Assembly: GCA_964469505.1 (NCBI GenBank)
Contig: CAYXZO010000021.1
Location: 1 to 36,507, forward strand
DNA: 36,507 nucleotides
Direction of reading: 5' to 3'
From: CAYXZO01 sp964469505
GTDB lineage: Bacteria > Fidelibacterota > UBA8477 > JABMPR01
Every line of letters starts with the position of its first letter. Position 1 is the stretch's first letter. The notes under the pieces are model-generated. The model had not been told where the DNA came from and searched no databases. It saw only the letters and a program-made list of their open reading frames with translations. Of the stretch, positions 14,886 through 22,992 are shown piece by piece. The position numbers were made by a program, and so were the translations under genes.

Positions 14886-15353
14886 TTAATTTTCGTCTTC
14901 AGCCGATTCTGGCGCTTCCTTTTTCGGTGCTTCGGGAGCAGTCTCCTCAGGAGCTGAACTTGCAGTCTCTTCGGGCTCATCAGCGGCTTCAGTACTAGCA
15001 GCCTCTTCCGCCGGTACGTGCTTGATTCCCTTCTGGCGCAACAGTTCCCGCTTCTGCAGCTCTCGATTAATGGTAGCCTCATCGGCTCCCCGTTTCAGGA
15101 GCTCGTATTTCAGGGTTAGCCCTTCGCGCCGCATGAGGCTCCGCACGGTATCGGTGACCTGAGCTCCCTGTCCCAGCCAGTGGAACAGTCGTTCCTCGTT
15201 GATTTTAATCTGGGGCGGATCGGGTAAAGGATTATAGTACCCCAAAGATTCCAGTGTTTTGCCGTCCCGTGGAGCTCGGGAATCGGCCACCACGATCCGG
15301 TAGAAGGGACGCTTTTTACGACCCATTCTTTTTAAGCGGATGCGTACTGCCAA
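14886..15353 (-). CDS. rpsP: 30S ribosomal protein S16 with long acidic tail
   Basis: 155 residues; the first ~85 are canonical S16 (VRIRLKRMGRKKRPFYRIVV, then LESLGYYNPLPDPPQIKIN and FHWLGQGAQVTDTVRSLM). Residues ~110-155 are a low-complexity Glu/Ala/Pro-rich acidic tail ending ESAEDEN, longer than in proteobacterial S16 but known in Bacteroidota-like lineages. The start codon is TTG (15351-15353) behind a near-perfect AAGGAGGT four bases upstream; no ATG is placed equally well. Confidence 0.95.
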   Translation of the reverse strand: MAVRIRLKRMGRKKRPFYRIVVADSRAPRDGKTLESLGYYNPLPDPPQIKINEERLFHWLGQGAQVTDTVRSLMRREGLTLKYELLKRGADEATINRELQKRELLRQKGIKHVPAEEAASTEAADEPEETASSAPEETAPEAPKKEAPESAEDEN

Positions 15354-15377
15354 AGATACCTCCTTCGCATCTAATGG

Positions 15378-16700
15378 TTAAAAATTCATTGGGAAACCCC
15401 GCAGCAGACGACTTTGAGGCATCTTACGAAAACGCGCCAACATCTTCTGCATGCTGCGGAATTGTTTAAGTAGCTGATTCACTTCTTGAACCGTAGTTCC
15501 GGACCCAGCGGCAATACGCCGCCGCCGGCTGCCTTTGATTATTTCCGGACGTTGCCGCTCCAAAGGCGTCATAGAGTTTATAATAGCTTCGATGCGCACC
15601 AAGCGCCGCTCATCAACCGGCATTTGTTGTAATTTAGCACCCCCCGGCAGCATCCCCAGCAGTTCTTTCAAGGGCCCCAGTCGCCGGATCTGCCGGAGTT
15701 GATCCCGGAAGTCCTCCAAATCGAAGCGGTTTTTACGAAGTTTTTCTTCCCAGCGTTGAGCTTTTTCCAGGTCAATTTCCTGCTGGGCTTTCTCCACCAG
15801 GGTAACCACATCACCCATGCCTAAAATGCGATCGGCCAGCCGCTGGGGATGGAAGGGATCCAGCGCCTCCAGTTTTTCCCCGACTCCGATGAACTTGATG
15901 GGTTGGCCGGTCAGGTAGCGAATAGATAGGGCGGCCCCGCCGCGGGCATCGCCATCCAGCTTGGTAAGTACAACCCCGGTGAAATCCACCGCTTCCATAA
16001 AAGCTCGAGCCGCGGTTACGGCATCTTGCCCGGTCATTGCATCGGCTACGAACAGGATTTCACTGGGTTGAAACCGCTTTTTCAAGCGCCTGATCTCGGC
16101 CATCATCTGTTCATCCACGTGCAGGCGTCCGGCGGTATCCACTATAGCCACATCAGCAGGTATGCGTCGGGCTTCTTTCAAGGCCTGGGATACGATTTCT
16201 TCCGGTTGAGTACCTTCCGCCCCGCAATAGACGGGGATGGAGCTTTGCTGTCCTAGAACTTTTAGTTGCTCCACTGCTGCCGGCCGGTAGATATCGGCGG
16301 CCACCAGGAGGGGAGATCGCCCTTTGCGTTTCAGCAAGCGGGCTAGCTTGGCCGCAGTGGTGGTTTTGCCGGAGCCCTGAAGCCCAACCAGTAATATTAC
16401 CGCCGGTGAACCGGCCAGTTGTAACGGGACGTTTTCTTCCCCCAGCAGCCGCACAAGTTCCCGGTGGACGATTTTAATGAACTGCTGGCCGGGGGTGATG
16501 GAGCGGAGAACTTCTTGGCCCTGGGCTTTGGCTTGTACCTCAGCCAGGAAGTGTTTCACCACATCGTAGTGAACGTCAGCTTCCAGAAGGGCGCGGCGGA
16601 TGAGCCGTACAGCCTCCTGAATGTTTTTATCGGATAACCGGGCCTGCCCACGCAGGCGCTTGAAAATATTGTCGAAACGTTCTGTAAGTTGATCTAACAT
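15378..16700 (-). CDS. ffh: Signal recognition particle GTPase Ffh
   Basis: 440 residues. N domain (DQLTERFDNIFKRLRGQ), G domain with P-loop GLQGSGKTTTAAKLA, DTAGRLHVD and TKLDGDARGGAALS, then a Met-containing M domain with KELLGMLPGG and a C-terminal MLARFRKM that binds 4.5S RNA. It targets membrane proteins to the translocon. The start at 16700 is preferred over a longer open frame beginning at 16751, because a strong promoter (16723-16751) would place the transcript start after the longer start codon. First gene of the translation operon. Confidence 0.97.
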   Translation of the reverse strand: MLDQLTERFDNIFKRLRGQARLSDKNIQEAVRLIRRALLEADVHYDVVKHFLAEVQAKAQGQEVLRSITPGQQFIKIVHRELVRLLGEENVPLQLAGSPAVILLVGLQGSGKTTTAAKLARLLKRKGRSPLLVAADIYRPAAVEQLKVLGQQSSIPVYCGAEGTQPEEIVSQALKEARRIPADVAIVDTAGRLHVDEQMMAEIRRLKKRFQPSEILFVADAMTGQDAVTAARAFMEAVDFTGVVLTKLDGDARGGAALSIRYLTGQPIKFIGVGEKLEALDPFHPQRLADRILGMGDVVTLVEKAQQEIDLEKAQRWEEKLRKNRFDLEDFRDQLRQIRRLGPLKELLGMLPGGAKLQQMPVDERRLVRIEAIINSMTPLERQRPEIIKGSRRRRIAAGSGTTVQEVNQLLKQFRSMQKMLARFRKMPQSRLLRGFPMNF

Positions 16701-16722
16701 GCCCTTCCCGAAAAAGCTGCCG

Positions 16723-16751
16723 AATATATCCGCCGCCCATAGGGCTGGCAA
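16723..16751 (-). promoter_or_regulatory. Promoter of the ffh-rpsP-khpA-rimM-trmD-rplS operon
   Basis: On the minus strand TTGCCA, 17 bases, TATATT: near-consensus hexamers at ideal spacing. The predicted start of transcription lies about 15 bases before the ffh ATG at 16700. Confidence 0.7.
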
Positions 16752-16960
16752 GTGTTTTGCCCAATGATGACGGGAATAAAAAGAAACCGGTGTACCTGGG
16801 GAGAGGCAAGACTCGAGCGGTAGAATCGGGGCAAAATTCGTCCAGCTATTGATTAGTGGGCAAGGCTTATTAAAGAGTGTTGATTTCAGCTACTAAAAAT
16901 TGAGTTACACTATTTATGTAAGTGCCTTGGGAAGGCTACTGATTTATAAAATTTGGTTGA

Positions 16961-16988
16961 TTGTTAAGATAATCTAGAGTAGTATACT
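16961..16988 (+). promoter_or_regulatory. Candidate promoter of the AAA ATPase gene
   Basis: TTGTTA, 16 bases, TATACT, giving a leader of about 20 bases before the ATG at 17016. The -10 element overlaps a perfect palindrome. Confidence 0.5.
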
Positions 16989-16996
16989 TTAAAGTA
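16985..16996. promoter_or_regulatory. Palindrome TACTTTAAAGTA, possible operator
   Basis: A perfect 12-base palindrome that overlaps the -10 element and start region of the ATPase promoter; a repressor here would block transcription. Regulation is inference, and AT-rich sequence makes chance palindromes more likely. Confidence 0.35.
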
Positions 16997-17015
16997 GCTT
17001 AACGGGAGAACAATA

Positions 17016-18419
17016 ATGTTTTATGACAGGCAAGACGAATTAGCAAGTTTAGATAGATGGTATAAAGGACCCGGTGCACAGCTGGTGGTGGTTTACGGTC
17101 GAAGGCGTGTAGGAAAAACTGCCCTTCTCAGGAGATTTGTAGCTGACCGGCCGCACATCTACTACTTAGCTGATTTATCAAGCGAGAAAGAACAATTAGC
17201 AGCCTTTTCGGAACGTGTATATCAACTGACAAAAGATCCGGTACTAGTCGATAACCCATTTTCGAATTGGAGTGCTTTATTTGCTTACCTGGCCAAACTC
17301 GCCATTAGAAAAAGATTAATAGTAGTGATAGATGAATATCAGTATCTGCAATCCGCTAACAAGGCTCTCTCTTCAATAATTCAGAAAGCGTGGGATGAGC
17401 AGTTAGAAAAGAGTTCCATCTTCCTAATATTATGTGGCTCTTATGTGTCATTTATGGAAAATGAGCTTCTGGCATATAAAAGCCCATTATACGGTCGTAG
17501 AACCGGGCAATTATTCATTCGTCCCCTTGCATTCGCACAAGCGTTACATTTTTTCCCCGATCTCAGCATGGAAATGAAAGTGGATGCGTACGGTATTTTA
17601 GGGGGGCTGCCAGCTTATTTAAAACAATTCAGCACTATCAGGTCTATACGAAGTGGTATCGTAAACAAAATATTGCAGCCGGATTCTTTCTTATTCAACG
17701 AGCCGCAGTTTGTGTTGATGCAGGAGCTGAGAGAACCGCGGAATTATTTCGCCATCCTAAAAGCCATCGCTCAAGGGAGAACCAGGTTGAATGAAATCGT
17801 TCAGACCAGTGGTCTGGAGCGGGGGATAGTTACTAAGTACTTGGAAATCCTGCGCAATTTGCGGCTGGTGGAAAGGGAAGTTCCGGTTCAAGAAGAACGT
17901 CCCGAAAAAAGCCGCAAAGGCATATATCGTATTTCAGATAATTTTTTTCGATTCTGGTTCCGATTCGTTTTTCCCAACCTAGGGTTGTTGGAAGAGCGAC
18001 GAGGAGAATACGTGCTGCAAACCAGGATCTGGCCTTACCTTGGCCAGTACATGGGACCGGTTTTCGAGGACGTATGTCGTGAATATCTGAGATGGCTGAA
18101 CTTACGGGCCCGTATTCCATTTAATATTTTTCGTATGGGCCGCTTTTGGAGCGGGGAAACGGAAATTGATCTCGTTGGTTTTGACGAAAAGCGGGAAACT
18201 CTGCTGGTAGTAGAATGTAAATGGACAAATAAAAAGGTCGGTATAAATGTTTTTCAAGCACTAAAAGCAAAAGCTCAAGGGCCATATTTCAACAGGGCCA
18301 AACATATCTATTATGCACTTTGCACAAAAAGGGGGTTCACCCCTGGTTTGCTTCGAGAAAAGCCCCCGAATCTGTTGCTCTTCAGCCTTGAAGACATGAT
18401 ACTCGCCTGGAAGCAATAG
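17016..18419 (+). CDS. AAA-type ATPase with C-terminal DUF234 domain
   Basis: 467 residues. The N-terminal ATPase has the P-loop GRRRVGKT (28-35) and a Walker B in VVIDEYQYL (Asp106-Glu107). A winged-helix part (residues ~250-300, with TSGLERGIVTKYLEILRNL) and a DUF234 C-terminus follow. The C-terminus contains GETEIDLVGF ... LLVVECKWT, an arrangement like the D/E-x-K site of restriction-type nucleases. This family is common in archaea and thermophilic bacteria, often as isolated accessory genes of unknown role. Shine-Dalgarno GGGAG lies just upstream of ATG. The gene is AT-richer than the operons on either side and stands alone between core operons, suggesting acquisition. Nuclease activity is only suggested by the motif pattern. 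Confidence 0.85.
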   Translation: MFYDRQDELASLDRWYKGPGAQLVVVYGRRRVGKTALLRRFVADRPHIYYLADLSSEKEQLAAFSERVYQLTKDPVLVDNPFSNWSALFAYLAKLAIRKRLIVVIDEYQYLQSANKALSSIIQKAWDEQLEKSSIFLILCGSYVSFMENELLAYKSPLYGRRTGQLFIRPLAFAQALHFFPDLSMEMKVDAYGILGGLPAYLKQFSTIRSIRSGIVNKILQPDSFLFNEPQFVLMQELREPRNYFAILKAIAQGRTRLNEIVQTSGLERGIVTKYLEILRNLRLVEREVPVQEERPEKSRKGIYRISDNFFRFWFRFVFPNLGLLEERRGEYVLQTRIWPYLGQYMGPVFEDVCREYLRWLNLRARIPFNIFRMGRFWSGETEIDLVGFDEKRETLLVVECKWTNKKVGINVFQALKAKAQGPYFNRAKHIYYALCTKRGFTPGLLREKPPNLLLFSLEDMILAWKQ

Positions 18420-18479
18420 TTGATGTTTCCCTCGCTAAATTACCACCCTTATTTTCCGGGAAGCTTTTAGGGACTTTCG

Positions 18480-18507
18480 TTGCACCATAGCCAGCCAAAC
18501 CTATATT
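18480..18507 (+). promoter_or_regulatory. Promoter of the nqr-apbE operon
   Basis: TTGCAC, 16 bases, TATATT, with predicted transcription start about 25 bases before the nqrA ATG. Confidence 0.65.
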
Positions 18508-18539
18508 TGCCGCGTAAAATGAAATGGAGACGGTGAAAT

Positions 18540-19889
18540 ATGGCGCGATTTCACTTGAAGAAGGGATACGACATCCCGATTGCGGGTGATACAGAACCCG
18601 TGGTGGTAAACGGCAAGCGGCCCACGCTGGTCGCGTTGCAGCCTTTCGATTTTCGTAACCTGAGACCGATGTTGAAAGTGGCCCCTGGTGATCAAGTACG
18701 AGCGGGACAGGTACTGTTCGTTGACAAGAAAAACGAGGCCATTCGGTTTGTGGCCCCGGTAGGGGGGACCATTAAGGACATCGTCCGGGGAGAACGGCGG
18801 GCGATCCGCCATGTAGTAATTGCTACCTCCGGTACTGAAGAAGCGGTGGAGTTTTCCAAACACGACGAAAGTCAATTGCATGAGCTGTCAGGTGAACAGG
18901 TGCGGCAGGCGCTACTGGAAGGGGGATTGTGGCCCGTCCTTCGGCAACGTCCTTACACCCGTATCGCCGATCCGGAAGCCACTCCAAAGGCCATTTTTAT
19001 TTCGGCGGTGGACAGCGCACCCCTGGCTCCAGACACCAAGATTCTGCTTCAGGACCGGGTAAAGTATTTCCAAGCCGGTATTAAGGTTTTGCAGAAACTG
19101 ACCACCGGTAAGATCCACCTCTCCGTGTCGCCGGCCAATGAAGCCTTTTTCGGCAAGGTGGAAGGGGTGGAACTGCACGTGTTCAAGGGGCCTCATCCGG
19201 CCGGTAATATCAGCGTTCAGGTATTTCACATTGATCGTCTGCGGCCCAAGGAGATAATCTGGTATCTGCATCCAGTGGATGTAGCCCGGGTGGGAGAATT
19301 CTTCCTGGAAGGACGCTATCCGGCGGAAAAGGTAGTGGCGCTGGCAGGTACGGGGCTGGAAAAACGTGTATATGTGAAAACCGTGGAGGGGGCTCAGATC
19401 AAGGAAGTTCTACAGGAACAGCCCGATGCAGCAGAATTTCGTTTCATCTCTGGTGATGTACTTACCGGTACCAATGCCGGTCTGGAGGGGTATGTCGGTT
19501 TTTATCATCATCAGATCACGGTTATCCCCGAGGTGAAAGGCAAACGCCTGTTTGGTTGGGCTGTACCCGGCCTAGAACGCCCTAGTTATCTGCCGACGTA
19601 TCTGTCCTATTTCACTGGCAAGAAACGTTTCGAGATGGATACGGACTTGAACGGGGAACCGCGGGCGTTTGTAGCCACCGGAATTTATGAGGAAGTAATG
19701 CCCATGGACATTTTACCGGTGCACCTGGCAAAAGCAATTCTGGTGGAAGATATCGAACTCATGGAAAAACTGGGAATTTACGAAGTGGACCCCGAAGACT
19801 TCGCCTTGTGTTCATACGTCTGCCCCTCCAAATCGGATTTTGGTGAAATCGTGGAACGGGGCCTGAGGTTGATGGAAAAGGAAGGCTGA
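18540..19889 (+). CDS. nqrA: Na+-translocating NADH:quinone reductase subunit A
   Basis: 449 residues, usual length for NqrA, the soluble cytoplasmic-side subunit. Recognisable by its opening (HLKKGYDIPIAG), the RPMLKVAPGDQVRAGQVLF hammerhead-like segment and APVGGTIKDIVRGERRA, with the C-terminal CSYVCPSKSDFGEIVERGL. The last motif resembles that of the Rnf C subunit, but without the two ferredoxin clusters. Shine-Dalgarno GGAG lies ten bases upstream of ATG. First gene of a seven-gene operon. Confidence 0.96.
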   Translation: MARFHLKKGYDIPIAGDTEPVVVNGKRPTLVALQPFDFRNLRPMLKVAPGDQVRAGQVLFVDKKNEAIRFVAPVGGTIKDIVRGERRAIRHVVIATSGTEEAVEFSKHDESQLHELSGEQVRQALLEGGLWPVLRQRPYTRIADPEATPKAIFISAVDSAPLAPDTKILLQDRVKYFQAGIKVLQKLTTGKIHLSVSPANEAFFGKVEGVELHVFKGPHPAGNISVQVFHIDRLRPKEIIWYLHPVDVARVGEFFLEGRYPAEKVVALAGTGLEKRVYVKTVEGAQIKEVLQEQPDAAEFRFISGDVLTGTNAGLEGYVGFYHHQITVIPEVKGKRLFGWAVPGLERPSYLPTYLSYFTGKKRFEMDTDLNGEPRAFVATGIYEEVMPMDILPVHLAKAILVEDIELMEKLGIYEVDPEDFALCSYVCPSKSDFGEIVERGLRLMEKEG

Positions 19890-19896
19890 GGGTATC

Positions 19897-21042
19897 ATGA
19901 AATTCAAAGCACTGGATAATTTCCTGGAGCAGTTAGAGACTTCGATTGCGAAAAGTCGGCTCCGGGTGGTGCGTCCCATGTTGGGGGCGATCCACACCTT
20001 CTTTTTTACACCAGGACATGCCACCAAATCCGGTCCCCACGTACGAGACAACACCGATATGAAACGTTTTATGGGGACTGTAATTGTGGCTTTGATTCCC
20101 ACCATCATCGTGGCGATGTATAACATCGGCTTACAGGTGGGGATTAAAGAATTCTGGCCGGCTCTTTTAAAAGGTGCTGAAGTGTTTGTTCCCCTGGTGC
20201 TGGTGACCTATGCGGTGGGATTGTTCTGGGAGATGATTTTTGCTCACCTGCGGGGACATGATATCAATGAAGGTTTTCTGGTTACCGGGATTCTGCTACC
20301 TCTGACGTTGCCACCAACCATTCCCCTCTGGCAGGTAGCGGTGGGTACCACCTTTGGGGTAATAATCGGTAAAGAAATTTTTGGTGGTACCGGCATGAAT
20401 ATTTTGAACCCGGCTTTGACTGCCAGGGCCTTTCTCTTTTTCTCATACCCCGGAAGGATGTCCGGTGATTTGGTCTGGATTGCGGCTGACGGAGTTACCC
20501 AGGCCACACCATTGGCTACCGCAGCTGCAGCGCCCGGGTCAGCGGTGGCGGCTCTGCAAGCTGCGGGATATTCCTGGCAGAAACTGTTCTTGGGAACCAT
20601 CCCGGGAAGTATTGGAGAAACCTCTGCGCTGGCCATTTTATTTGGTGCGCTGGTATTGATCATTACCCGCGTAGGGAGTTGGCGTATTATGCTGGCCACA
20701 GTCATTGGGGCCATGGGAATGGCTGGTCTCGTCAACTTACTGGCGCCCTCCACTGCCCAGGGAATGCTATCACTTCCCGCTCAGTATCACCTGGTAATGG
20801 GTGGCTTTTTATTCGGTACGGTGTTCATGGCTACTGATCCCGTTTCCGCAGCCGGCACCCTTACCGGTAAATGGGTGTATGGGATACTGATCGGGGTTAT
20901 GACTATACTCATCCGGGTTTTCAACCCGGCCTATCCGGAGGGGATGATGTTAGCGATTTTGTTCGGTAACGTTTTCGCTCCCCTGATCGATCACTTTGTG
21001 GTTCAGGCCAATATCCGGAGGAGGCTGAGCTATGCGCAGTAA
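19897..21042 (+). CDS. nqrB: Na+-translocating NADH:quinone reductase subunit B
   Basis: 381 residues, a multi-helix membrane subunit carrying riboflavin and a covalently bound FMN. The FMN-attachment site is seen as DGVTQATPLA, with Thr204 the expected phosphoester residue. This is the target of ApbE, encoded at the end of the operon. Conserved context includes GGTGMNILNPALTARAFLFF and VFMATDPVSAAGT. The start lies 7 bases after the nqrA stop; the 3' end overlaps nqrC by 11 bases. Confidence 0.96.
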   Translation: MKFKALDNFLEQLETSIAKSRLRVVRPMLGAIHTFFFTPGHATKSGPHVRDNTDMKRFMGTVIVALIPTIIVAMYNIGLQVGIKEFWPALLKGAEVFVPLVLVTYAVGLFWEMIFAHLRGHDINEGFLVTGILLPLTLPPTIPLWQVAVGTTFGVIIGKEIFGGTGMNILNPALTARAFLFFSYPGRMSGDLVWIAADGVTQATPLATAAAAPGSAVAALQAAGYSWQKLFLGTIPGSIGETSALAILFGALVLIITRVGSWRIMLATVIGAMGMAGLVNLLAPSTAQGMLSLPAQYHLVMGGFLFGTVFMATDPVSAAGTLTGKWVYGILIGVMTILIRVFNPAYPEGMMLAILFGNVFAPLIDHFVVQANIRRRLSYAQ

Positions 21043-21751
21043 AAGCTACACTATGATGTTCGCCGCTGCGGTTACCTTGGTTTGCAGCGTGCTGTTGGCC
21101 TCCGCCGCAACTCTACTCAAGGATCGTCAACAGCTGAATATCGAACTGAACCGTAAATACAACATCCTGCGGGCCATGCGCCTGGTAGAGCCCGGGCGCA
21201 AATACAACAAACAGGAGCTTCTGAACTTATTCGATCGGCAGGTCAGCTCTTTCGTGGTTGATACGGCGGGGAACAAGATCCCCAACATGCGGGCCGAGGA
21301 TGTAAAGGAAGGGGATAAACACCTGCTACCGGTGTATGTAAGCCACAAAGCGGGTGAAATCGATGCTTATTGTATTCCCATCCAAGGCAAGGGGCTTTGG
21401 TCCACCATCAAGGGCTACCTGGCCCTGGAGAAAGATCTGAACCACGTCAAAGGAATAACTTTTTATTCCCATGGTGAAACCCCGGGATTGGGGGGTGAGA
21501 TCGAAAAAGAGTGGTTCACCAACAACTTCATTGGTAAAACAATTTTCGATGAGCAAGGGCGATTGGTTTCTATCACCATCGTCAAGGGCAAATTGCGTCC
21601 GGATGCCAAAGGGAAAGAGCATAAAGTTGATGGCATCAGCGGGGCGACCCTTACCGGCCGCGGAGTCAACAACTTTCTGAAGGCTAATCTGCAAGCCTAC
21701 GAGCCTTTCTTCCGTAAAGTGAGAGGAGCGCAGCAAAATGGCCATGTTTGA
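21032..21751 (+). CDS. nqrC: Na+-translocating NADH:quinone reductase subunit C
   Basis: 239 residues. One N-terminal membrane helix (FAAAVTLVCSVLLASAATLL) is followed by a periplasmic FMN-binding domain. The covalent FMN site is SGATLTG with Thr206. It receives FMN from ApbE and passes electrons within the Nqr complex. GGAGG lies close upstream of the ATG. It overlaps nqrB by 11 and nqrD by 14 bases. Confidence 0.96.
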   Translation: MRSKSYTMMFAAAVTLVCSVLLASAATLLKDRQQLNIELNRKYNILRAMRLVEPGRKYNKQELLNLFDRQVSSFVVDTAGNKIPNMRAEDVKEGDKHLLPVYVSHKAGEIDAYCIPIQGKGLWSTIKGYLALEKDLNHVKGITFYSHGETPGLGGEIEKEWFTNNFIGKTIFDEQGRLVSITIVKGKLRPDAKGKEHKVDGISGATLTGRGVNNFLKANLQAYEPFFRKVRGAQQNGHV

Positions 21752-22364
21752 TCATAAAAACATGAAGTTCCTGAAAGACCCGCTGATGGATAACAATCCC
21801 ATCGCGGTCCAGGTGTTGGGAATCTGCTCTGCCCTGGCGGTTACAGTGCAGATGCGCACTGCGATTGTGATGGCGCTGGCCGTCACTATTGTTACCGCCT
21901 TCTCTAACCTGGCTGTTTCTGCTATTCGTAAGCAAATCCCCGGAAACATACGAATTATCGTGGAACTCTCGATTGTTGCTACCCTAGTGATCTTGGTCGA
22001 TCAAACCCTGAAAGCCTTTCTATTCGACATCAGTAGGAAACTGAGTGTGTTCGTAGGGCTCATCATCACCAACTGTATCATTTTGGGAAGAGCGGAGGCT
22101 TTCGCTTTGCAAAATAAACCATGGCCCAGTTTTCTGGACGGCATTGGCAATGGTTTAGGGTACAGCATGATTTTGATTGCAGTCTCTTTCGGACGTGAAT
22201 TACTGGGCAGTGGGTCTTTAATGGGCTACCAGATTATTCCCGACAGCTTCTATGCTGCGGGGTATCAGAATATGGGACTGATGGTACTTGCTCCAGGAGC
22301 TTTTATCTTACTGGGACTCATTGTCTGGATTCAGCGCATAATTACCCATACGGTAGCGGAATAA
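21738..22364 (+). CDS. nqrD: Na+-translocating NADH:quinone reductase subunit D
   Basis: 208 residues with about six membrane helices. The NqrD/RnfE family marks are DPLMDNNPIAVQVLGICSA near the start and LIITNCIILGRAEAFA in the middle, the latter holding the Cys (NC) that coordinates the intramembrane iron site with NqrE. Overlaps nqrC by 14 bases; 13 bases separate it from nqrE. Confidence 0.96.
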   Translation: MAMFDHKNMKFLKDPLMDNNPIAVQVLGICSALAVTVQMRTAIVMALAVTIVTAFSNLAVSAIRKQIPGNIRIIVELSIVATLVILVDQTLKAFLFDISRKLSVFVGLIITNCIILGRAEAFALQNKPWPSFLDGIGNGLGYSMILIAVSFGRELLGSGSLMGYQIIPDSFYAAGYQNMGLMVLAPGAFILLGLIVWIQRIITHTVAE

Positions 22365-22377
22365 AGGAGGCGCTGCC

Positions 22378-22983
22378 ATGCATCTGATTAGTCTTTTCGT
22401 TAAAACGGTTTTTATTGAAAACATTCTTTTAGCCTACTTCCTGGGGATGTGTTCGTTTCTGGCCATCTCCAAACGGGTCGAAACAGCCGTTGGTCTGGGG
22501 GGAGCCGTAATTTTCGTGCAGGTTATTACTGTACCGACTAACTGGGCTATCCATCACTTTCTGTTGGCTCCGGGGGCCTTGGCCTGGGCCGGTTTACCTG
22601 ATGTGGATCTAAGCTTTTTGGGTTTCATAAGTTACATCGCGGTTATCGCTGCCATTGTACAGCTGGTGGAGATGATTCTGGATCGTTTCAGTCCCGCTCT
22701 TTATAGCGCTCTAGGAATCTTTTTGCCTCTGATTGCGGTAAACTGTGCCGTACTGGGAGCCTCATTATTCATGGTCGAGCGGAACTACACCTTCACTGAG
22801 TCAGTGGTCTACGGTCTGGGAGCCGGCGTAGGTTGGGCTCTAGCTATTGTTTCTATGGCAGCCATTCGGGAAAAGCTACGCTATTCCCAGATACCCGATG
22901 GTTTAAAGGGATTAGGCATTACAATGCTTATGACTGGTTTGATGGCCATGACTTTTATGAGCTTTTCAGGAATCAGTTTTTAG
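22378..22983 (+). CDS. nqrE: Na+-translocating NADH:quinone reductase subunit E
   Basis: 201 residues, six predicted helices, homologous to NqrD. ENILLAYFLGMCSFLA carries the first and LPLIAVNCAVLGASLF the second conserved cysteine region that forms the membrane iron centre. A full Shine-Dalgarno AAAGGAGG lies seven bases before ATG. Confidence 0.96.
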   Translation: MHLISLFVKTVFIENILLAYFLGMCSFLAISKRVETAVGLGGAVIFVQVITVPTNWAIHHFLLAPGALAWAGLPDVDLSFLGFISYIAVIAAIVQLVEMILDRFSPALYSALGIFLPLIAVNCAVLGASLFMVERNYTFTESVVYGLGAGVGWALAIVSMAAIREKLRYSQIPDGLKGLGITMLMTGLMAMTFMSFSGISF

Positions 22984-22992
22984 GGGTTCACC

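Larger units (their letters stand above)
16701..17015. other. Divergent intergenic region between ffh and the AAA ATPase
   Basis: 315 bases, AT-richer towards the ATPase. It contains the ffh promoter on the minus strand, the ATPase promoter and a palindrome on the plus strand, and a small hairpin (GCCTT-GGG-AAGGC, about 16924-16936) without a T-run. No gene is supported. Confidence 0.6.

Noticed and set aside
16921..16940. Hairpin GCCTT-GGG-AAGGC upstream of the ATPase
   Set aside because: The stem is only five base pairs, no T-run follows, and no plus-strand gene precedes it that would need a terminator.
20244..20753. 169-codon open frame on the minus strand
   Set aside because: Lies wholly within nqrB on the other strand and shows no family motif.
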